From a virus, in the IMG/VR virus record IMGVR_UViG_3300017735_000036, positions 1 through 36,471 of that record: 36,471 nucleotides of DNA; one strand, written 5' to 3'. The notes beneath the pieces are model-generated. The model saw only the letters and a program-made list of their open reading frames with translations. It made no database searches and was not told the DNA's origin. The position numbers and the translations under genes are program-made. Below, one piece after another: positions 29,048-36,471 of the stretch; within the stretch, counting starts at the first letter, position 1; the number at the start of each line of letters is the position of its first letter.

Positions 29048-29742
29048 AAAAAACTTTGCAGACCTCTTAGCTCAATATTATTATCCTCACCACAACTAAC
29101 ACATTTTAATTTAACATTATGTTCTACAGCCGGTATATCTTGGAAGAATCCTTGCACCTTTTTAAATTGAGCTGAATTAAGATTATCAATAAAGTCAACC
29201 AATTCTTCTTTAGACATATCATTCTTCGAATATACCTCATCATTGTCAAATATACTATCAACGCATTCGACTATAAGATCCATTAAACCCTCAACAGAGT
29301 TTAGTTTCTCAATATCAATTGCACCAAATGTTTTAACTGATGGCCAAGTCATTTTAAGACCTACATCATCAGTAACCATAACAATATTATTATCAGAAAT
29401 ATTTGTTACCTCAATATCTCCAACATTAATTACAACCGGATTGAGCGCTTCGCAATGCTCACATTTAAGTTGTAATTCCATATCCTCGCCTACAGATTTT
29501 CCTCTGAGTTGCAAAAATAAATATTCTATATCAAATGTGGTTAGTGATTCAACGTTATCCAATGAATAACATGAACTAATCACATTCCTTACTGCTTCTG
29601 CAATTTGTCCAGGGTCACTGGATTCCAATGCAATCATTAAGACCTTTTCTTCTTTTACTAAATAAGGTCTCATCTTTAATGTTTCCCCTGTTGACGGTAA
29701 TTTTACGTCATACGATGGGACATTAATCTTGGGTAAAGCCAT
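29041..29742 (-). CDS. 26: Baseplate hub/tail chaperone protein gp26-like
   Basis: A 233-residue homologue of T4 gp26 (208). Opening block LPKINVPSYDVKLPSTGETLKM then RPYLVKEEKVLMIALES is the family hallmark. Two Cys pairs, CEHC (94-97) and CVSC (214-217), probably bind zinc. The last codons run through TTT TTT TCA before TAG, a slippery sequence that allows a -1 extension. AGGAG precedes the ATG. It belongs to the minus-strand late cluster. Confidence 0.87.
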   Translation of the reverse strand: MALPKINVPSYDVKLPSTGETLKMRPYLVKEEKVLMIALESSDPGQIAEAVRNVISSCYSLDNVESLTTFDIEYLFLQLRGKSVGEDMELQLKCEHCEALNPVVINVGDIEVTNISDNNIVMVTDDVGLKMTWPSVKTFGAIDIEKLNSVEGLMDLIVECVDSIFDNDEVYSKNDMSKEELVDFIDNLNSAQFKKVQGFFQDIPAVEHNVKLKCVSCGEDNNIELRGLQSFFS

Positions 29743-29770
29743 TCTATTCTCCTAATTATATTAAATTATA

Positions 29771-30436
29771 TTAATCGCCAAATATACCATCAATTATTGT
29801 GTCTTTGATAGACTTAGTACTATCCACAATATCTTCTGGTACAAAGTTTTCGTAACTCATAGTCACTGTTAGTTTTTGGACAGTGTTCTCACTATTGTTG
29901 TCCAAATTAATTGCGCTAACTGTTGTGGGAAATGCATTCTCCAACTTAACGCTATATACCGGAACATTGTCTTGATTAAGTTGTTGTATAACAATGTCCG
30001 TTACAAAATCTTTTTTATATCCTGCTCTATATTTTTCCATATCAAAAATGCCTGAGGTCCAAGTGTCAAACATTCTCTTAATGTAATAGTCATTAGTAAG
30101 AAGGAATGTCATACTAATGTCTTCATTGATAACTGAATATGGAACTTTAATGCCTTGCCTATCTGCAATATAGTCAATAGTGGTAATTTGTCTACCAGGA
30201 AAACTTACCGCTTCACATAATATTGCGACGTCTCTTGGATCTGGTAAAAGGTTTTTAGCAGGTGCGCCTTGTAATGCGTTCTTTGCAAGGTCTCCAATTA
30301 AACTTTTGATACTCTGATTCATTAGATTCTTAACACTATTCGCAGTTGGCGGTGTAAAGAATATTTGAAAACGGTTTTGCATAGCAAGACCGCCTTTCTT
30401 TGCAATAGTTGATTTTAAATCGTCTATACTGTTCAT
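29771..30436 (-). CDS. Tail tube-like structural protein (gp54/gp19 type)
   Basis: A 221-residue beta-rich protein. Segments NRFQIFFTPP, ILCEAVSFPGRQITTIDY, ISMTFLLTNDYYIKRMFDTW and VYSVKLENAFPTTVSAI...LTVTMSYENFVPED follow the order of strands in tail-tube-fold proteins (tube subunit or baseplate tube initiator). The ATG at 30436 overlaps the upstream stop (ATGA), which decides it over an in-frame upstream codon. The exact T4 counterpart (gp54 or a gp19 paralogue) is uncertain. Confidence 0.65.
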   Translation of the reverse strand: MNSIDDLKSTIAKKGGLAMQNRFQIFFTPPTANSVKNLMNQSIKSLIGDLAKNALQGAPAKNLLPDPRDVAILCEAVSFPGRQITTIDYIADRQGIKVPYSVINEDISMTFLLTNDYYIKRMFDTWTSGIFDMEKYRAGYKKDFVTDIVIQQLNQDNVPVYSVKLENAFPTTVSAINLDNNSENTVQKLTVTMSYENFVPEDIVDSTKSIKDTIIDGIFGD

Positions 30437-31023
30437 GATGCGTATTGTTTCCTTGAGTATCTCCATACCGATTCAGCCTTAACGCCTTTGAATTGTTCAG
30501 TCGGTAGGAATATTGCAATAGGCCATTCAGTCATAGGTACTCTTACTATACGTGACTTAACATGGTCCATTAAATAATGCTTAAAACATGGTGCAAATTC
30601 TTTATATTTCTTAGCACCAATAATAGTCTTATATCTTAATTTCTGTAATCGCGTTGTATCATTCATAGTCTTAGGTGCTAAATCCATCATTGCATCAAGA
30701 AATCTAGCCCTCACACCGGGTGAAAGATAGTGCAGATTCAGTCCATAGAATCCACCCTTAGCAGGTTCTACCATAATCGATAGAGGAAATCTATCATAGT
30801 ATGGTAGCGTTTTCTTATGCTTAGGGTCATAAAAATACATCATCATATCGCCAACACGTGGTTTAGTTGTTGGTTCTAATGCAGTATCCTTAAGCAAACT
30901 CCTAGGATTAGGATCAGCAAGTTTTTTAACATTTCGCTGAAACCATTTTGTCGCCTCTGCAGTCCTTGGTGTTACCCCAGCCCTGAATGCTTGCGATTGT
31001 AGTGTGTCAAATAAACTAGCCAT
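30433..31023 (-). CDS. Conserved T4-like virion/assembly protein
   Basis: A 196-residue protein, starting ASLFDTLQSQAFRAGVTPRT and containing GDMMMYFYDPKHKKTLPYYD, RFPLSIMV and GFYGLNLHYL. These motifs belong to a protein conserved in T4-like phages, whose name I cannot fix from memory (a DNA end protector gp2 identity is one possibility because of the gp4 neighbour). It follows gp4 with only 13 bases between, and a late promoter sits in that gap. Confidence 0.65.
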   Translation of the reverse strand: MASLFDTLQSQAFRAGVTPRTAEATKWFQRNVKKLADPNPRSLLKDTALEPTTKPRVGDMMMYFYDPKHKKTLPYYDRFPLSIMVEPAKGGFYGLNLHYLSPGVRARFLDAMMDLAPKTMNDTTRLQKLRYKTIIGAKKYKEFAPCFKHYLMDHVKSRIVRVPMTEWPIAIFLPTEQFKGVKAESVWRYSRKQYAS

Positions 31024-31028
31024 ATATC

Positions 31029-31036
31029 TATTTATA
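31029..31036 (-). promoter_or_regulatory. T4-type late promoter, abutting the start codon
   Basis: Minus-strand TATAAATA between gp4 and the next gene, only 5 bases before its ATG. If active, it would start transcription at or just inside the codon region, giving a leaderless mRNA or serving only genes further down. Confidence 0.55.
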
Positions 31037-31483
31037 CTATCCTTTGAGTAGTTTCACGCCTAAATTCTTTAAAGTATCTTCGGTCCATATCTGAAATTTC
31101 CAACCTTTTGCATGAGCAAATTGCTGAGCAGCATTCCATTTAGATGTATTTTTGATATATGTAGTCACTTCATTGAGATACTTTTTTGTCTTTCGTTTAG
31201 GATTCTTTGGAGGAACTGTTTGTTTCTTGGGTTTAATTTCAACAAGTATAACCTCACCATTGCTCATTTCAATAAGCATATCGACAAAATAACGATGTAG
31301 TTTACCATCTGTTTTGCACTTGTATGGTATAACTATTTCCTCACTATTCCAAGCACGTACTTGTGGATTAGCCTCAGCCCATCTAAATGTATTGCGCTCC
31401 CATAGTGATCTATATGTCACCTTTGTAGGGTCACCTGCGTATTTCTTTTTGTTCTTTACTGTGTATTTACCTTTATAAGCCAT
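31037..31483 (-). CDS. 4: Head completion nuclease-like protein gp4
   Basis: A 148-residue homologue of T4 gp4 (150). It shows TYRSLWERNTFRWAEANP, an EEIVIPYKC strand, RYFVDMLIEMSNGEVILVEIKPK and a C-terminal WKFQIWTEDTL. E29, D68, E82 and K84 give the E-D-ExK pattern of TnsA/PD-(D/E)XK folds. In T4, gp4 completes packaged heads before tail joining. The ATG at 31483 is shared with a plus-strand late promoter; no strong ribosome site is visible. Confidence 0.88.
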   Translation of the reverse strand: MAYKGKYTVKNKKKYAGDPTKVTYRSLWERNTFRWAEANPQVRAWNSEEIVIPYKCKTDGKLHRYFVDMLIEMSNGEVILVEIKPKKQTVPPKNPKRKTKKYLNEVTTYIKNTSKWNAAQQFAHAKGWKFQIWTEDTLKNLGVKLLKG

Positions 31484-31490
31484 ATAAATA
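31483..31490 (+). promoter_or_regulatory. T4-type late promoter for the baseplate module
   Basis: Plus-strand TATAAATA, 48 bases before the gp48 ATG, overlapping the last base of the divergent gp4 start codon. Confidence 0.8.
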
Positions 31491-31515
31491 GATCTATAAG
31501 TTATTAATGTATTAC

Positions 31516-31523
31516 TATTTATA
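31516..31523 (-). promoter_or_regulatory. T4-type late promoter for the gp4 cluster
   Basis: Minus-strand TATAAATA, 32 bases before the gp4 ATG. It lies downstream of the opposing plus-strand promoter, so the two transcripts would overlap at their 5' ends. Confidence 0.8.
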
Positions 31524-31538
31524 CAGGTAAAAAACAAT

Positions 31539-32378
31539 ATGTCGATCTTAACATTCCCTGAAACGCTCAGGTCCAAAGTATCCGAAGACGGATTCCCACA
31601 CGTATCTTTTTCGATGGCAAGAAAAGGAGTACCCGAATTTAATCAAATCCATCTGTTTATCCCAAGTGGAGTAACATCAAATGATGGTATGAATTATGGC
31701 GCACAAGAACTTGGCATGACCGGTATGTTTGCAAATGCTGCAGTCCAAGGAGATAAAGTAGGTGCTGCCGATCTTGTATCAAGAGTTACCAAAGAGGGAG
31801 GAAAGGCATCTGGTGGTATTCCTGGTATTGGAGGTTTGGCAACATCAAGCGAAATCAAATCTGGTATAGTAGTAAATCCCTATACAGCGACGACATTCGA
31901 AGGAGTCAATGTCAGAACATTTGATTTTGCATTCAAATTAGTACCTACATCAGCAGGAGAGTCAAAAACAGCCCATGAGATTGAGAGTATATTCCGTAAG
32001 TATATGTATCCAAAGGAGGTAGGTGCGGGATCGTTGGAATATCCACCTACGTTCCGTATCAAATTCATGGCAGGTGGTAAAGTCAATAAGTATATGCCAA
32101 GAATTATTGATACATATTTGACTGCAATGGCTACAAACTATAATCCTACAGGTAATTCATTCCATGCGAATGACGGCGATTTAGGTGCTGCACCTGTAGA
32201 GGTCGATATGAGTCTTACATTCCAAGAGGTACGTCCAATTACAAGAGACGATCTGTATGGTAAGGGACTGAAATACGTAGATGGATACGAGTCTGCAGGT
32301 CATATTGTCGGCGAGACACCAGATCAATTGCAAGATCTGACGAGCAATACATCTAATATTCCTGGAGGACAAGGATAA
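31539..32378 (+). CDS. 48: Baseplate tail-tube junction protein gp48-like
   Basis: A 279-residue homologue of T4 gp48 (364), the cap on the baseplate hub from which the tail tube grows. The family pattern is visible: SILTFPETL start, NQIHLFIPSGVTSNDG, Gly/Ala-rich segment (80-110), FEGVNVRTFDFAFKLVPTSA, then PPTFRIKFMAGG and VEVDMSLTFQEVRPITRDDL. It is the first gene after the late promoter and overlaps gp53 by TAATG. Confidence 0.85.
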   Translation: MSILTFPETLRSKVSEDGFPHVSFSMARKGVPEFNQIHLFIPSGVTSNDGMNYGAQELGMTGMFANAAVQGDKVGAADLVSRVTKEGGKASGGIPGIGGLATSSEIKSGIVVNPYTATTFEGVNVRTFDFAFKLVPTSAGESKTAHEIESIFRKYMYPKEVGAGSLEYPPTFRIKFMAGGKVNKYMPRIIDTYLTAMATNYNPTGNSFHANDGDLGAAPVEVDMSLTFQEVRPITRDDLYGKGLKYVDGYESAGHIVGETPDQLQDLTSNTSNIPGGQG

Positions 32379-33199
32379 TGAGCTACTTCAAACAATTCCC
32401 TACTTTGCCCTATGACTTTGATAGAGATGGTATCAAACAGACGGTTGTCGATATATATCGAAGTGCAAGACCACTGAATGCGTTTCTCGATGACCTTAAT
32501 TCATATAGTTTCTATGAGGTAAAGAATGGAGAGAGACCTGATATTGTCAGTCAGAGAATATATGGTACTACTCAGTACTATTGGACATTCTTTGTCATTA
32601 ATGATTTCTTACATGACGGACTTGCTGCATGGCCGATGAGTCAAGAGAAGCTTCAAGCCTATATGGACCAGGAATTTGAAGGAGTTGTCATTACGACTAA
32701 TCCATCAGTAGACGATACAGGCGATATAGGTGTAGAGATAGGTTATCCGAATAGTCTATCGGGTAGGTTCGAATTAGGAGAAACGATTACAGGTACGACC
32801 TCAGGCGCCACTGGTACCCTGGTGAAGAAGAATTTGGATATGAATCAGCTTGTGTTGCAAAATGTCCAAGGATCTTTCATAGGATCTTCAGCCCCAGGAC
32901 CACAAAATGCCACAGAAAAGGTAACAGGATCAAATACAACAGATTCCGTTAATACATATGACGTATATAGGTATATCGATGCTCCCCATAACTATTATAG
33001 ATCAGACGATTCAGAAAAAAGAGTAGCGACAAATAATGTATTCATTAATGGAGGAGAGCCAAGTGGAGAGCTTTCCTTTGATACTAATAGAAGTCATCTC
33101 TTTGCTGCTAATGAAGCAAGATCAAAAATACGTGTAGTCGATCCTAAGTATATAAACCAATTCGTAGAGAAATATGAGGCAATAATCAATAATGTCTAG
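32378..33199 (+). CDS. 53: Baseplate wedge protein gp53
   Basis: A 273-residue homologue of T4 gp53 (196). The N-terminal domain carries the hallmark YFKQFPTLPYDFDRDG, VDIYRSARPLNAFLDD and SQRIYGTTQYYWTFFVIND (LysM-like part). From about residue 100 to 240 it has an inserted beta-rich segment (SGRFELGETITGTTSGATG) not in T4, before the C-terminal SKIRVVDPKYINQFVEKYE. It overlaps the hub gene by 8 bases. Confidence 0.9.
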   Translation: MSYFKQFPTLPYDFDRDGIKQTVVDIYRSARPLNAFLDDLNSYSFYEVKNGERPDIVSQRIYGTTQYYWTFFVINDFLHDGLAAWPMSQEKLQAYMDQEFEGVVITTNPSVDDTGDIGVEIGYPNSLSGRFELGETITGTTSGATGTLVKKNLDMNQLVLQNVQGSFIGSSAPGPQNATEKVTGSNTTDSVNTYDVYRYIDAPHNYYRSDDSEKRVATNNVFINGGEPSGELSFDTNRSHLFAANEARSKIRVVDPKYINQFVEKYEAIINNV

Positions 33200-34502
33200 A
33201 TATAATAGTAAACTTGCTAATGGTTCAGACGCTATAATACCATCATCTTATGAGTTAGAGAGTGCAATACTTGTATGTAATGACGGTACAGAATATGATA
33301 TAAAAGACCTTATTGCATTATTCTCTATAGATGAATCTCTGTATAGTGGATCGTTGCAAGCTGAGTTCAATATATTAGATGCTGCAAATATGATGGAAAA
33401 AGTGAGATGTGTGAGTGGTGAGGGACTTAACGTAGTAGTGAAGAGACGGCTCAAAGGGGGATCTACGACTAAATATACGCACAAATTTGTAATCGCAGAG
33501 ATCCACAGTTACTCTAAACTCAGTCCAGGTACGGCCACGTATGTGTTCAGATGTGTCTCAGAGCACGCTTATATAAGTCAATCTAAGACTATATCTAAGC
33601 CGTTTAACAATGTACCAGGGCAGTTAATAAAGAATCTGTGTACAGATGAGTTAGGTATCGACGATAAGAATCTTACTATTAATACAGAGACTAAACAGAC
33701 TATTGTTGGTGTATATCCACGTATGAGACCTATGTACCTTATTAATTGGTTAGCAAGGAGATCTTATGACAATGGGACACCGTTCTTTTTCTATGAGACA
33801 TTAGGACATGGTATATATTTTGAATCCTATGAGAACCTTATTAATGAAGACTCTTATAGAGAATATAAGTACGCTCCTATAATGAATACTATTGTTGGTT
33901 CAACTGAGAATACTGATAACCTTGCTTCGAAGGTATTAACGTTATCATCTGAATTTAATATGAGTCAATATATGAATATAGGACTTGGAGCTTATTCATC
34001 AACATTACATACATTAGATATAGCAACAAAGTCATACGATACACAGACTTATGCATACAGTGAAAATAAGTTACGCCTTAATAAGAATGGTGTTGTACCA
34101 GGAGGGCGCGAGATTGAACAGAGACCCTTAGAAGAGCATAGGGATTCGACTAACTTTTATATCAGCTTAAACACCTCGGCGGTATCTGGGGGCTCTAGTT
34201 ACCAAGCACCAGCGAATTCAGATATACTCGCAGCGAATGCTTACGTACAGAATATGGATACTCTCGAATTAACAGTAGAGATATATGGAGACTTTGAGCT
34301 TCATGCTGGTATGTGCATAGATATTAATGTAGTAAAATCTATAGATGCAGGTAATGATAAAAGAAGTAAAGATCTCTACTTATCCGGTAAGTATATCATT
34401 GCGGCTATTACACATAAGTTTAATGATGAATATAGAATGGAATTACGATTAAAGAAAGATTCCTTTATAGACTCATTAGATAATATACAGAAAAGAGACT
34501 AA
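33192..34502 (+). CDS. 27: Baseplate hub protein gp27-like
   Basis: A 436-residue homologue of T4 gp27 (391), the trimeric hub ring that holds gp5. Features: ELESAILVCNDGTEYDIKDL, YSGSLQAEFNILDAANMM, the FNNVPGQLIKNLC segment, RPMYLINWLARRSYDNGTPFFFYET, and the C-terminal LSGKYIIAAITHKFNDEYRMELRLKK typical of hub/gpD-type folds (given here in pieces). Its position directly before gp5 supports the call. Confidence 0.87.
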   Translation: MSRYNSKLANGSDAIIPSSYELESAILVCNDGTEYDIKDLIALFSIDESLYSGSLQAEFNILDAANMMEKVRCVSGEGLNVVVKRRLKGGSTTKYTHKFVIAEIHSYSKLSPGTATYVFRCVSEHAYISQSKTISKPFNNVPGQLIKNLCTDELGIDDKNLTINTETKQTIVGVYPRMRPMYLINWLARRSYDNGTPFFFYETLGHGIYFESYENLINEDSYREYKYAPIMNTIVGSTENTDNLASKVLTLSSEFNMSQYMNIGLGAYSSTLHTLDIATKSYDTQTYAYSENKLRLNKNGVVPGGREIEQRPLEEHRDSTNFYISLNTSAVSGGSSYQAPANSDILAANAYVQNMDTLELTVEIYGDFELHAGMCIDINVVKSIDAGNDKRSKDLYLSGKYIIAAITHKFNDEYRMELRLKKDSFIDSLDNIQKRD

Positions 34503-34506
34503 TTTT

Positions 34507-34590
34507 ATGCTGTCAGAAAAAGTTATAAAACATATTGATATAAAAAAATTTTCCGCCGAAAAAATGGGTCGGAAAGGGAGCGCTAAATAA
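34507..34590 (+). CDS. Micro-ORF between gp27 and gp5
   Basis: A 27-residue basic peptide (LSEKVIKHIDIKKFSAEKM then GRKGSAK) whose stop overlaps the gp5 start (TAATG). There is no strong ribosome site before it. The overlap suggests it could couple gp5 translation; a real product is uncertain. Confidence 0.4.
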   Translation: MLSEKVIKHIDIKKFSAEKMGRKGSAK

Positions 34591-35912
34591 TGAATAGAAT
34601 GGATCAGTTTATAGGTGGAGATTTTACTTGGTTTACCGGTGTTGTAGAAGATCGCTACGATCCCTTAGAAATGAACCGAGTAAAAGTACGTTGCTTTGGT
34701 TTCCATACAGAGAATAAGGGAGCTGTAGATGTCGACGATCTTCCGTGGGCTACTGTCATGTTACCCACAACTTCTTCTGGTACTTCGGGTATAGGCGATA
34801 CGCCTCACGGTTTAATGGAAGGTTCATGGGTAGTCGGTTTCTTTAGAGACGGTCCTTCAGCTCAGGATCCTATTATTATGGGTTCAATCGCTGCTCAAAA
34901 TTCTCCTCGGTCCAAGTCATTAGGCTTCACGGGCGACCATTATCCAACAATGGAATATATGGATAAACCTGATACTAACTTCGCAGGTCGCCAGGAATAC
35001 TATAACGAATCTGATCAGATGGAAGCAAGGTCCCAAGGCTCTTCTCCTTCCGATATACAAGTGGCGGTTCCTGCTCAAATTCCTTCTGTATCCGAGAATA
35101 AGGCAGACGCTTATTATGCTGAGACTCCATGGAATGAATTACCTCCTATGAATGGTCATGTTCCTGATTATCCATATAATAAAGTATATCAGTCAGAGTC
35201 TGGTCATGTAACAGAAATTGACGATACTCCAGGTAATGAAAGACTTCATCGTATGCATACATCAGGTACTTATGAAGAGATCTATACTGACGGAACTCGC
35301 CAGGTTAAAATAGTCGGTGATGACTATGAAGTCGTTTTCGGTAATAAGAATATCCATATTAAAGGAAACTGTTCAATGACTGTCGATGGCGATTTAAGAC
35401 AGATGGTCTATGGTAATTATCATCTTCAAGTCGAGAAAGATATGACTATGAATATTAAAGGTTCGCAACAAGTCAAGATTGGTGGTAATCATGAGACAGA
35501 AGTCGTCCGTAGCCGATCAACGAATATCGGTGTGGATGATAACCTAAGTGTTATGAATAATTCTACCACTAATATTATTAACGACAAACTCTTAACTGTT
35601 GGTAATGACTTTACAACATCAGTTACAAATAATATGGCGACAACTGTTTTGAATAATAAGAGTGTTATGAATGCTGGTACATTTAGTCATACCTCCTTAG
35701 CCGATTATACATTAAGCGTTAATACAAATCAGACAATCGGAGTTGTTGGTACTCTTGCAGAAACAATTGACGGAGCGGTTACAGAGACATACGGTAATAC
35801 TCTTAATTCAAATGTTACTGGTGCTGTGACTGAAACATATAGCAGTACTCAAAATACAACAGCCAGTGGTAATGTTACGATCGTTGCTCCAACAATCGAT
35901 CTTAACCCATAG
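34590..35912 (+). CDS. 5: Baseplate central spike gp5-like, without lysozyme domain
   Basis: A 440-residue spike protein (T4 gp5 is 575). The N-terminal OB-fold (about 10-105) contains FTWFTGVVEDRYDPLEMNRV, VKVRCFGFH and MEGSWVVGFFRDG. A linker (about 115-200) follows; then the VgrG-like core from SESGHVTEIDDTPGNERLHR and an octad-repeat beta-helix to the end (DLRQMVYGNYHLQVEKDMTM..., TTVLNNKSVMNAGTFSH). The lysozyme domain of T4 gp5 is absent. GGGAG precedes the start. It forms the membrane-piercing spike with the PAAR protein that follows. Confidence 0.93.
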   Translation: MNRMDQFIGGDFTWFTGVVEDRYDPLEMNRVKVRCFGFHTENKGAVDVDDLPWATVMLPTTSSGTSGIGDTPHGLMEGSWVVGFFRDGPSAQDPIIMGSIAAQNSPRSKSLGFTGDHYPTMEYMDKPDTNFAGRQEYYNESDQMEARSQGSSPSDIQVAVPAQIPSVSENKADAYYAETPWNELPPMNGHVPDYPYNKVYQSESGHVTEIDDTPGNERLHRMHTSGTYEEIYTDGTRQVKIVGDDYEVVFGNKNIHIKGNCSMTVDGDLRQMVYGNYHLQVEKDMTMNIKGSQQVKIGGNHETEVVRSRSTNIGVDDNLSVMNNSTTNIINDKLLTVGNDFTTSVTNNMATTVLNNKSVMNAGTFSHTSLADYTLSVNTNQTIGVVGTLAETIDGAVTETYGNTLNSNVTGAVTETYSSTQNTTASGNVTIVAPTIDLNP

Positions 35913-35920
35913 GATAACAT

Positions 35921-36382
35921 ATGCCAGGAATAGTAAGACAAGGTGATTCACATGCAGGACACGCAAGTCCTACACCAAGTCCGTTTCATAAGACTTCTTA
36001 TGTTGGTGGATCGCCTAATGTCAATGTTAACAGTAAGGCAGTTATACGAGAAGGAGACTCTACAGCATGTGGAGATCCTGCTGTTGGTAAAAGCGGAGAC
36101 GTAAAGGTAAATGGTATTGGTGTTCATCGATTAGGTGATGGTACTGGTGGCCATGGCAGTTGGGAAGTAAATAATGCAGCTACTTCTTCCACTAATGTAT
36201 TTGCTAATGGAGGTGGTGGAAGTCAAGGAACTCCTGCTACTCCAGAAGAAGCAATAGCTTCAAGAAGAATAAAAGATTCAGAGGGTAACACTGTAGAATA
36301 TTGTGAATACTACGATTGGAATAATAATACATGTTTAGACCAATCAAATGATCCAAATGGAGATTATTATGTTGCGCCATAA
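35921..36382 (+). CDS. PAAR-domain spike tip protein
   Basis: A 153-residue PAAR protein that should cap the gp5 spike. The domain covers residues 1-95: PGIVRQGDSHAGHA, GSPNVNVNSKAVIREGDSTA, VNGIGVHRLGDGTGGHG. His and Cys residues (H11, H14, C48, H72, H79) include the metal-binding set. A C-terminal extension (about 100-153) carries two Cys (EYCEYYDWNNNTC) and a Tyr/Asp-rich end. AGGATAAC lies before the ATG. Confidence 0.92.
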   Translation: MPGIVRQGDSHAGHASPTPSPFHKTSYVGGSPNVNVNSKAVIREGDSTACGDPAVGKSGDVKVNGIGVHRLGDGTGGHGSWEVNNAATSSTNVFANGGGGSQGTPATPEEAIASRRIKDSEGNTVEYCEYYDWNNNTCLDQSNDPNGDYYVAP

Positions 36383-36394
36383 GAGGAGATATAA

Positions 36395-36471
36395 ATGAGT
36401 TTATGTGGTAATAATAAAGCCTTAGATGATTTAAAAGCTAAGCAAGGAGAATTAGATGATCTCTTAGCTGG
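36395..36471 (+). CDS. Partial coiled-coil baseplate-region protein (3' end outside window)
   Basis: An ORF open to the window edge, starting with a good GAGGAG site. The visible residues SLCGNNKALDDLKAKQGELD form an N-terminal Cys-containing stub and a coiled coil. Following the PAAR gene it may be a baseplate-associated protein. Confidence 0.6.
   Translation, partial: MSLCGNNKALDDLKAKQGELDDLLA

Noticed and set aside
1-36471. CRISPR array, insertion sequence, integrase or tRNA genes
   Set aside because: No spaced direct repeats, transposase motifs, recombinase motifs or cloverleaf sequences were found by eye in the window.

Overview
The window is a piece of a T4-like myovirus genome, probably from a marine phage. 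Gene content and order match the T4 superfamily: nrdA-nrdB-nrdC, RNase H, PhoH, a dsbA-gp33-gp59-gp32 block, gp26, gp4, gp48, gp53, gp27, gp5 and a PAAR spike tip. The DNA is AT-rich and almost gap-free, with many 4-base start/stop overlaps. Several small proteins resemble those I know from cyano- and pelagimyophages. No photosystem genes are seen, so a heterotrophic marine proteobacterium is a reasonable but unproven host.

Layout. (1) 1-9.6 kb, plus strand: nucleotide metabolism and replication genes (ribonucleotide reductase, glutaredoxin, RNase H, PhoH, a RecB/Cas4-like nuclease, a HAD phosphatase) and small conserved proteins. They are driven by near-identical sigma70-type promoters (TTTACA, 17 bp, TATAAT). 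(2) 9.6-19.4 kb, plus strand: one tightly packed run behind a T4-type late promoter (TATAAATA at 9584). It holds an orphan 576-aa protein, a T4-type endolysin, small membrane proteins, and then a striking cassette. The cassette is csgF, csgG, a curlin-like protein, a FecR-domain protein, a second curlin-like protein and a CHASE2-type adenylate cyclase. (3) 19.4-26 kb, plus strand: a second early/middle region of small genes leading to gp33, dsbA, gp59 and gp32, closed by a strong terminator. (4) 26-26.6 kb: a lipoprotein and a micro-ORF. (5) 26.6-31.5 kb, minus strand: a late tail/head cluster (gp4, two structural proteins, gp26 with a likely -1 frameshift extension, an EF-hand membrane protein, and a 632-aa repeat protein that may be the tape measure). 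(6) 31.5 kb to the end, plus strand: the baseplate hub and spike module. It diverges from cluster 5 through overlapping late promoters.

The most exciting element is the curli/cyclase cassette at 13.56-19.37 kb. CsgG is the outer-membrane curli secretion pore and CsgF its extracellular partner. Two secreted proteins with curlin-type repeats share a mature N-terminal module. A periplasmic FecR-domain protein and a membrane cyclase with a periplasmic CHASE2 sensor and all expected class III catalytic residues could link the cell surface to cAMP. The genes are almost all translationally overlapped, which suggests one functional unit. I recall CsgG/CsgF-like genes being noted in some marine myophages. 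The full combination with curlin-like substrates, FecR and a cyclase is not a system I know. Its function (surface fibre, superinfection block, lysis aid or host reprogramming) is inference.

The second notable point is a TTTTTTTT slippery site at the end of gp26, which would fuse a conserved-looking 62-codon extension in the -1 frame.
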